The notes under the pieces: generated by a model | What the model saw: the letters and a program-made list of their open reading frames with translations, nothing else | Told to the model about the DNA's origin: nothing | Database searches by the model: none | Assembly: GCA_020634435.1 (NCBI GenBank) | Contig: JACKBS010000020.1 | Location: 1 to 64,000 of the forward strand | Length of the DNA: 64,000 bases | Source: Ardenticatenaceae bacterium | GTDB lineage: Bacteria > Chloroflexota > Anaerolineae > Promineifilales > Promineifilaceae | Direction of reading: 5' to 3' | Part shown: in pieces, positions 58,857 to 64,000 of the stretch | Layout of the letters: each line of letters opens with the position of its first letter | How positions within the stretch are numbered: position 1 is the stretch's first letter | Program-made: the position numbers and the translations under genes

Positions 58857-59987
58857 ATGAAAGTGGAAATTATCAGCATCGGCACCGAACTCCTCGTGAG
58901 TGACATCCTCGACACAAATGCCGCCTACATTTCTCGTAGTTTGCGGGAAGTTGCCATATCGCTTACCAGCAAAGTCACCATCGGCGATGATCCCGAAATG
59001 ATCGCCGACGCTTTTCGCGTGGCCCTGCGCCGCGCCGACATGGTGATTGCCACCGGTGGGCTGGGCACCGGCAAAGATGATTTTACCCGCCAGGCGGCCG
59101 CGGCCGTTTCCCATCGCACCATCACCTCAGAAGCTCCCGGCGTGCAGGGTGGCATCTTGCTAGGCGACAGCGAAGCTGGCTCCACCGGATTGATGCTCGA
59201 AGAAGACAACGGCGTGTTGGTTTGCCTGCCCGGCAACCGGCGCGAAATGTCTTACTTGCTGGAAACAGAAGTGCTGCCCTACCTGCGGCGGCAACTGAGC
59301 AGTGAGCAAAAAACAGGCTGGACGCTACTCCGCTGTGTTGGGGTCATGGAAAGCAGCCTCAAGCAGGACCTGGCCGACCTCGCTTCCATCGGCAGCAACC
59401 GCATCACCTTCGACTCGTTCGCTGGCCAGACCAACATTCGCCTTTCAGCCAAAGCCAGCTCAGACAAGGAGCTGCAAGAACAGCTACAAAAGTTGAAAAC
59501 GGCCGTTTCCCAGCGCCTCGGTGATCATGTTTTTGGCGAAGAAGCCGATCGTCTGGAAACGGTGGTGCTGCACAATCTGGCCAAACACAATTTGCGCCTC
59601 AGTGTGGCCGAGTGCTATACCCACGGCATCCTGGCCGGAACCATCGCCCCGCTGCCAGAAGCCACCCAACACATCCAGCTTCATTCCGCCCACACCTGGA
59701 ATGAGCTGGCGACTGCGCTCCAGCTAGAAAACCTTACTGGCGACAATTTGAGCCAATGGTGTCGCAGCGCGGCCAACGCCCTGCGCAGCCAGACCCACAG
59801 CGACCTCAGCTTGATGGTGTACAGCAATGTCACTCAGGGCGGCGTGCAAATTCTGGTCACCCTGGCTTCGCCTAACGGCGTTTCTGTAACGCAGCGGTCG
59901 TTTGGCGGCCATCCAGAAAACATTGACCAGTGGGCGTTAACCCTGGGGCTAACCCATTTGCGCCGCTGGCTGATGGTCCACAACTAA
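58857..59987 (+). CDS. CinA-like protein with altered C-terminal active site
   Basis: 376 residues from the ATG at 58857. The N-terminal MoCF/CinA domain is clear: ISIGTELLVSDILDTNAAYISR, MVIATGGLGTGKDDFTRQAAA, VLVCLPGNRREM. The C-terminal part resembles PncC (nicotinamide-nucleotide amidase) but reads LSVAECYTHGILAGTIAPL where family members have AESCTGG: the catalytic Ser is a Cys and TGG is THG. It may be inactive as amidase or use another nucleophile. CinA proteins act in NAD recycling and competence/damage response. Confidence 0.8.
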   Translation: MKVEIISIGTELLVSDILDTNAAYISRSLREVAISLTSKVTIGDDPEMIADAFRVALRRADMVIATGGLGTGKDDFTRQAAAAVSHRTITSEAPGVQGGILLGDSEAGSTGLMLEEDNGVLVCLPGNRREMSYLLETEVLPYLRRQLSSEQKTGWTLLRCVGVMESSLKQDLADLASIGSNRITFDSFAGQTNIRLSAKASSDKELQEQLQKLKTAVSQRLGDHVFGEEADRLETVVLHNLAKHNLRLSVAECYTHGILAGTIAPLPEATQHIQLHSAHTWNELATALQLENLTGDNLSQWCRSAANALRSQTHSDLSLMVYSNVTQGGVQILVTLASPNGVSVTQRSFGGHPENIDQWALTLGLTHLRRWLMVHN

Positions 59988-60007
59988 GCAGAAACGGCCG
60001 TTTCTGC
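59988..60007. repeat. 20-base perfect palindrome centred on a HIP site
   Basis: GCAGAAACGGCCGTTTCTGC, immediately after the cinA-like stop codon. As a transcript it can fold into a 10-bp hairpin with no loop; possible terminator or processing site. Confidence 0.6.
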
Positions 60008-60179
60008 ACCCAACCTCATCTCCCTCGCGTAAAGCGTACCAACCACCGCAGCGCTGGAACCTCGCCGCACCGTAAAAATACGGCATGCGAAAACCAGCCG
60101 GTTAGTGGTATAAATGAGTACGCGCACTTGCGTTTAAGATTGGACGTTACAAACCAATCACACAAAGGGAGAAATTTAA

Positions 60180-61475
60180 ATGCGTATTGGGATGGTAACT
60201 GCCTGCTACAAACCCGTGGTCAACGGGGTCACGCGCATGGTTTCCCTGTACAAAGAACATTTAGAAGCCGCTGGGCATGAAGTGACAATCTTCACGCTGG
60301 GCGACCCAGACCCAAGTGACGAAGCGGGCGTCATGCGCTCGCCGGGGCTGATGTTGGGCGATTATGGCTACTACATCACCATGCGCTACAGCAACGAGGC
60401 GCAAGCCTTGCTGCAAGAAATGGACATCATTCACTGCCACCACCTGTTTATGAGTGTGGAAATTGCCCACCGCTACGGCCGTTCCCCCATCGTCTACACC
60501 AACCATACCCGCTACGATTTGTACACTGGCTCCTACATTTCCTTACCTCAACCCGCCGCCGACGCCATCATGCGCCAGGTTTGGCCCGAATTTACCGACT
60601 ACGCCGATGTGGTGGTGACCCCCTCGGCCAGCGTGCGGGATGTAATGCTGGAATTTGGCGTGCGTCGCCCAATCGAAGTGATTGAAAACGGCGTGGATTT
60701 ACGGCCGTTCCACCACCCCACCCGACCCTTGACCAAAACCGATTTAGGCGTGCCAGAAACGGCCGTTTTGGTCACCTATGTCGGTCGTCTGTCGCCCGAA
60801 AAAGATGTAGACATCCTACTGGAGCAGTTTGCCATCGCCAAAGATGTGGTGCCCAATCTGCACCTGATGATCATGGGCCAGGGTACGGCCCGACCCGATC
60901 TGGAACGACTGGCCAGCCAGCTGGGCGTGGCCAACAGCGTGCTTTTCACTGGTCCGGTGGCTTACGATCAGGTGAGCAACTATCTGGCTGCCGCCGATTT
61001 GTTTGCCACCGCCTCCGTCACCGAGGTGCATCCGCTAACCGTCATTGAAGCGATGGCATCTGGATTGCCAGTGGTGGCCGTATCGGCGCCCGGCATTGTG
61101 GACACCGTCGTTAGCGGCGAATCCGGCCTGCTGACCACCAAGCCAGAGGGCGGGTTGGCCGCAGCCCTGGTTGGCCTGGCCAGCAACGACGCCCGGCGAC
61201 AGGAAATGGCTCGGGCCGCCCGCTCTACCAGTGAACGATTTGCCATTCACAACACAGTGCAGCGCACCCTGGACCTCTACGAACGCCTACGCGAAGAACG
61301 GCCCGATCTGACCCGCAAAAAGATGCACGGCCGTCGCATTTTTGACTCCGAACGGCTAAAGCCCGTGGTGGATCAGCTGGGCAAGCTGCTCTGGCCTGCC
61401 GAAAAAGAGCCGTCCAGTCGCCGCTGGTTTTTGCCCGCCAGCACCACCTCTACCGAACGGACTCATGGCAACTAG
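60180..61475 (+). CDS. GT4-family glycosyltransferase
   Basis: 431 residues, a GT-B fold. N-terminal MRIGMVTACYKPVVNGVTRMV, acceptor-side DIIHCHHLFMSVEIAH, VVTPSASVRDVM, ENGVDLRPF, donor-side VTYVGRLSPEKDVDILLEQFA and the C-terminal SVTEVHPLTVIEAMASGLPVVA with the E-x7-E nucleotide-sugar motif. Closest pattern to diacylglycerol or polyisoprenol glucosyltransferases, tentatively glycolipid synthesis. AAAGGGAG precedes the ATG. The yraN ATG overlaps its stop by 11 bases. Confidence 0.87.
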   Translation: MRIGMVTACYKPVVNGVTRMVSLYKEHLEAAGHEVTIFTLGDPDPSDEAGVMRSPGLMLGDYGYYITMRYSNEAQALLQEMDIIHCHHLFMSVEIAHRYGRSPIVYTNHTRYDLYTGSYISLPQPAADAIMRQVWPEFTDYADVVVTPSASVRDVMLEFGVRRPIEVIENGVDLRPFHHPTRPLTKTDLGVPETAVLVTYVGRLSPEKDVDILLEQFAIAKDVVPNLHLMIMGQGTARPDLERLASQLGVANSVLFTGPVAYDQVSNYLAAADLFATASVTEVHPLTVIEAMASGLPVVAVSAPGIVDTVVSGESGLLTTKPEGGLAAALVGLASNDARRQEMARAARSTSERFAIHNTVQRTLDLYERLREERPDLTRKKMHGRRIFDSERLKPVVDQLGKLLWPAEKEPSSRRWFLPASTTSTERTHGN

Positions 61476-61854
61476 TACGCCAGATGGCGCTTCTCGCAAA
61501 AGGCTAGGGGCCTGGGGCGAGCACGTCGCCGCTACCCGGCTGGAAGCGGATGGTTATCGCATCGTCGCCCGCAATTGGCGCTGTACTCAGGGCGAAATTG
61601 ATCTCATTGCCCAGGCAAGTGATGGCCTGATGGTGTTTGTAGAAGTAAAAACACGCCGGGGCCGCAGCATGGGCCTGCCAGAAGAAGCGCTCACGCCGCA
61701 CAAAAGCCGTAAGCTCATCCAGCTGGCCGAAATTTACCTGGGCGAACACGATTTGGACGTGGAATGGCGGCTCGATCTGATGGCCGTAGAGCTAGACACC
61801 GGCGGCAAGCTGCTGCGCTGCGAGCATATTCAGAATGCGGTGTTGGGGTGGTGA
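61465..61854 (+). CDS. yraN: YraN/UPF0102 family putative endonuclease
   Basis: 129 residues. The restriction-endonuclease-like core reads GEHVAATRLEADGYRIVARNWRC, GEIDLIAQASDGLMVFVEVKTR (ExK-type), and ESHKSRKLIQLAEIYL-like helix. Function unknown; related to Holliday-junction-type nucleases by fold. It is translated from within the end of the glycosyltransferase gene. Confidence 0.85.
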   Translation: MATSTPDGASRKRLGAWGEHVAATRLEADGYRIVARNWRCTQGEIDLIAQASDGLMVFVEVKTRRGRSMGLPEEALTPHKSRKLIQLAEIYLGEHDLDVEWRLDLMAVELDTGGKLLRCEHIQNAVLGW

Positions 61855-61856
61855 AG

Positions 61857-61946
61857 GAGTGACAGGGTGACAAGGTGAAAGGGTGAACCGGTAGCCACCA
61901 ACCACTTGCAACTTACCACTTTCACTTTTCACTTTTCACTTCAAAC
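61857..61946. repeat. Intergenic word-repeat stretch (GGTGACAAGGTGAAA / TTTCACTT family)
   Basis: GTGACAGGGTGACAAGGTGAAAGGGTGAA on the left is mirrored by CACTTTCACTTTTCACTTTTCACTT on the right; only short segments pair exactly. Between yraN and miaA. Confidence 0.65.
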
Positions 61947-61962
61947 TTTACAGGAGGACAGT

Positions 61963-62907
61963 TTGGATCAACCTCTAGTCGTGCTGGTGGGGCAAACGGC
62001 CGTTGGCAAAACCGCCCTCTCGCTGCAATTGGCCCAGGCATTAAACGGGGAGATCGTCTCGGCCGATTCGCGCCTGTTTTACCGGGGCATGGACATTGGC
62101 ACGGCCAAACCAAACACTGCTGAACAGACGGCCGTACCGCACCACCTCATTGATCTGTGTACCCCCGACGAGACAATTACCCTCGGCGAATACCAGCGAC
62201 GCGCTTACCAAACCATTGAATTTGTGTTGAGCAACGGCCGTCTCCCCATTTTAGTTGGCGGTACCGGGCAGTACGTGAAGGCCGTGGTCGAAGGCTGGGG
62301 CATCCCCGAAGTGCCACCGCAGCCCAAACTGCGCGCCGCCCTGGCCCAGCTGCCCGGCCCAGAACTGGCCCGCTGGCTGGCCGCGCTCGATCCCGAAGCC
62401 GCCGAAAAACACGACCCCCGCAACCTGCGCCGCGTCATCCGCGCCCTGGAAGTGACCCTGGTAGCCGGACGGCCGATTTCCGAACTCCAGCGCAAACATC
62501 CGCCACCCTACCGCATCCTGCAAATTGGCCTGCGCCGCCCGCGCGAGGAACTATATGCCCGCATCGACCAGCGGGTGGACCAGATGATGGCCAATGGCCT
62601 GCTGGCCGAGCTGGAACGATTGCGCGGTTGGGGTTACGGCCGTTCCCTGCCCAGCATGAGTGGTTTAGGTTACCGGCAGCTGTGGGCCTACCTGGATGGC
62701 GAAATGAGCCTGGCCGAAGCCGTCGAGCGCATCAAGTTTGAAACCCATCGTTTTGCCCGCCACCAGGCCAACTGGTTCCAGGAAAGCGACCCGGCGATTA
62801 CCTGGTTTGCCATGAACGATGGCGTGGAAACGGCCGTTCTTGAGCACGTCAAACAGTGGCTAAAAGAAGGCAAAACGGGCAACGGCCACGCCACAAAGCC
62901 GCTATAA
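61963..62907 (+). CDS. miaA: tRNA dimethylallyltransferase
   Basis: 314 residues from a TTG start at 61963, decided by AGGAGG five bases upstream; an earlier in-frame TTG at 61906 has no such site. P-loop VLVGQTAVGKTALSLQL, DSRLFYRGMDIGTAKP, LVGGTGQYVKAVVEGW, and HDPRNLRRVIRALEV. It adds dimethylallyl to A37 of tRNAs reading U-starting codons. C-terminal RFARHQANWFQ is family-typical. Confidence 0.95.
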   Translation: MDQPLVVLVGQTAVGKTALSLQLAQALNGEIVSADSRLFYRGMDIGTAKPNTAEQTAVPHHLIDLCTPDETITLGEYQRRAYQTIEFVLSNGRLPILVGGTGQYVKAVVEGWGIPEVPPQPKLRAALAQLPGPELARWLAALDPEAAEKHDPRNLRRVIRALEVTLVAGRPISELQRKHPPPYRILQIGLRRPREELYARIDQRVDQMMANGLLAELERLRGWGYGRSLPSMSGLGYRQLWAYLDGEMSLAEAVERIKFETHRFARHQANWFQESDPAITWFAMNDGVETAVLEHVKQWLKEGKTGNGHATKPL

Positions 62908-62937
62908 TCCCCGCAAATCATCACCGAGGTCAGAACA

Positions 62938-63894
62938 ATGAAACATCTACTCTCTATCAACGGGCTGGATGCACCGCTGGCTCGCATTTTGGGCTGCGAC
63001 TGCGGCCGCTGCGCCGACCCGACGCGGCAAGCGCACACCTCCACCTCGCTCATCAGCCTGAACGAGCAGGGCGAAACCGTACACCACATCTTGTTCGATT
63101 TGGGGCTGGGCGTGGCTGAAAGTGTGCTGGCCAATCCGCATTTGCAGGGCGGCGGGGCACGGCTGGATTGGCTCTGCCTGACGCATTGGCACCCAGACCA
63201 CACGGCGGGCATGAACCACCTGCTCGTCTCCCACAACTTCCACCTCAAACGAAGCGGGCTCAACCGCCCCGCGATGAACATCTGGTGCCGCCCCGGTACG
63301 GCCGAATGGTTGGAGCGCCACCACGATTTTGAGATCACCCTGTGCCAACTGCACACCACCGGCGACAACGAACCACCCGGCACGCGGCTGCCCGCGCTGC
63401 CCATTGACCTGCCGGGCGTAACCATCACCCCAGTCACCGTTGCCCACATCAACGCCGACCATGGGGCAGACGGCACACGCCCCCGCTACTGCTGCACTGC
63501 CTTTGTGATCGAAACGGCCGTTACCAAAACCGTCCTGCTGTGGGATGTAGACAGCAGCAACGAATGGCTGGTGACGCCGCAAAACGAGGCTCAGGCAACG
63601 GCCGTTGCCCAGCTTTCCCAAGCCGACTATTTGTTTGTCGATACAAGCTTCTGGCAAACCAAACCAAAAATTACCAACCACCCGGCCTTTGGCAACGTGA
63701 AGCGCTACGCGGCCAGCTTGCAACCGCAGCAAACCTATCTCGTTCATCTCAGCGGCCATCTCGACGGGCGCGGCAATCCGGGGTGGGGCTGGAGCAACGG
63801 CCGTTGGCAGCAAGAAGCCCAGCAGGTGTGGCAAAAAGAGCAGCTGCCCGGCACTGTGCACGTGCCCGCCATCGGCGACACATTCTGCCTGTAA
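62938..63894 (+). CDS. Metallo-beta-lactamase-fold hydrolase, PhnP-like
   Basis: 318 residues. GCDCGRC near residue 19-25 resembles the zinc-binding Cys motif of PhnP relatives; LTHWHPDHTAGMNHLL is the metal site HxHxDH, and HINADHGADG and VHLSGHLDG hold further His. It may be a phosphodiesterase of the cyclic phosphate type; substrate unknown. GAGGTC precedes the ATG. Confidence 0.8.
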   Translation: MKHLLSINGLDAPLARILGCDCGRCADPTRQAHTSTSLISLNEQGETVHHILFDLGLGVAESVLANPHLQGGGARLDWLCLTHWHPDHTAGMNHLLVSHNFHLKRSGLNRPAMNIWCRPGTAEWLERHHDFEITLCQLHTTGDNEPPGTRLPALPIDLPGVTITPVTVAHINADHGADGTRPRYCCTAFVIETAVTKTVLLWDVDSSNEWLVTPQNEAQATAVAQLSQADYLFVDTSFWQTKPKITNHPAFGNVKRYAASLQPQQTYLVHLSGHLDGRGNPGWGWSNGRWQQEAQQVWQKEQLPGTVHVPAIGDTFCL

Positions 63895-63966
63895 GTAGCC
63901 TGGATTTGGCGCAACCCTGTATAATCTGCGCAGAATTTGGTTGAGAAACGGCCGTTACCCGCGCCC

Positions 63967-64000
63967 ATGCAGCCAATATTTGCGATTCAAACGCTGCTAC
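63967..64000 (+). CDS. Start of a next gene (truncated by window)
   Basis: An ATG at 63967 opens a frame reading MQPIFAIQTLL. A TTGGCG/TATAAT-like pair lies about 40-60 bases upstream (63905-63925), with a HIP palindrome at 63958-63965. Too short to identify. Confidence 0.4.
   Translation, partial: MQPIFAIQTLL

Larger units (their letters stand above)
1..64000. repeat. HIP-like palindrome ACGGCCGT, dispersed throughout
   Basis: By manual reading I counted about 105 copies of ACGGCCGT and more of the core CGGCCG. Sample positions: 88-95, 2605-2612, 6011-6018, 9598-9605, 13323-13330, 21333-21340, 59994-60001, 63958-63965. At 55 % G+C about one or two would be expected. Copies occur in coding DNA as Thr-Ala-Val, Asn-Gly-Arg or Arg-Pro codons and in intergenic DNA. 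The sequence is very often AACGGCCGTT, and the copy is frequently followed by CC or GCC. Confidence 0.9.

Noticed and set aside
62688..63861. Long minus-strand frames opposite miaA and the MBL gene
   Set aside because: No motifs; the plus strand carries family signatures in both places.
1..64000. CRISPR array, tRNA, rRNA, transposase or phage genes
   Set aside because: No regularly spaced direct repeats, no cloverleaf with TTCGAATCC-like arm, and no transposase or phage family seen in any frame.

Overview
This is a GC-moderate (by eye about 55 % G+C) bacterial chromosome segment made almost entirely of housekeeping and biosynthetic genes, with no phage, IS element, CRISPR array, rRNA or tRNA that I could see. 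The gene mix suggests a filamentous Chloroflexota bacterium (Anaerolineae/Ardenticatenia-like): a Trp T-box ahead of a TrpB2-type synthase, a YvcK with N-terminal membrane segments, STAND ATPase-TPR proteins, secreted beta-propeller lipoproteins, and intergenic word-repeat hairpins. This assignment is inference and was not checked by database search.

Layout. 1-3.6 kb (minus strand): the conserved rpmH-rnpA-yidD-yidC-jag cluster, with a PQQ-propeller lipoprotein gene inserted between yidD and yidC; rpmH has its own strong promoter and a leader terminator. 3.8-11.4 kb: murA (natural Cys-to-Asp active site), an alpha/beta hydrolase, single-domain response regulators, rdgB, yceD-obgE-nadD, a zinc-ribbon protein and an SDR. 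11.4-21.1 kb: a TolB-like propeller, glpX, a SulP-STAS-rhodanese fusion, metallophosphoesterase/MazG-like pair, gap and yvcK (a central-carbon group). 21.3-32.2 kb: a Trp T-box-controlled tryptophan cluster trpB2-trpE-trpS-(lipoprotein)-trpG-(M16 peptidase)-trpD-trpC. 32.3-32.9 kb: rpmB-rpmG behind a second promoter plus leader terminator. 33-37.6 kb: CDP-glucose sugar genes and mtnA. 37.8-45 kb: secreted DUF6351-like protein, a ribbon-helix-helix/mini-T2SSF gene pair, a STAND ATPase-TPR protein and small secreted proteins. 45.5-53.6 kb: aroQ, metA-metY, a LysE exporter, pyrC-pyrB behind a leader terminator, and a GNAT protein. 53.6-56.8 kb: a large secreted lipase/FGE-like fusion that looks foreign. 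56.9-64 kb: M19 dipeptidase, cNMP-binding protein, cinA-like, GT4, yraN, miaA and a PhnP-like MBL hydrolase.

Two genome-scale signals stand out. First, the palindrome ACGGCCGT (core CGGCCG, usually AACGGCCGTT) occurs about 105 times by my manual count, where composition predicts one or two; it lies in coding regions in all three frames, in intergenic hairpins and inside promoters. This resembles the cyanobacterial HIP1 phenomenon with a different sequence. Second, many gaps between genes carry inverted repeats built from short iterated words, about sixteen copies in at least ten word families. HIP-free stretches, above all the 53.6-56.8 kb fusion gene, may mark recent arrivals.
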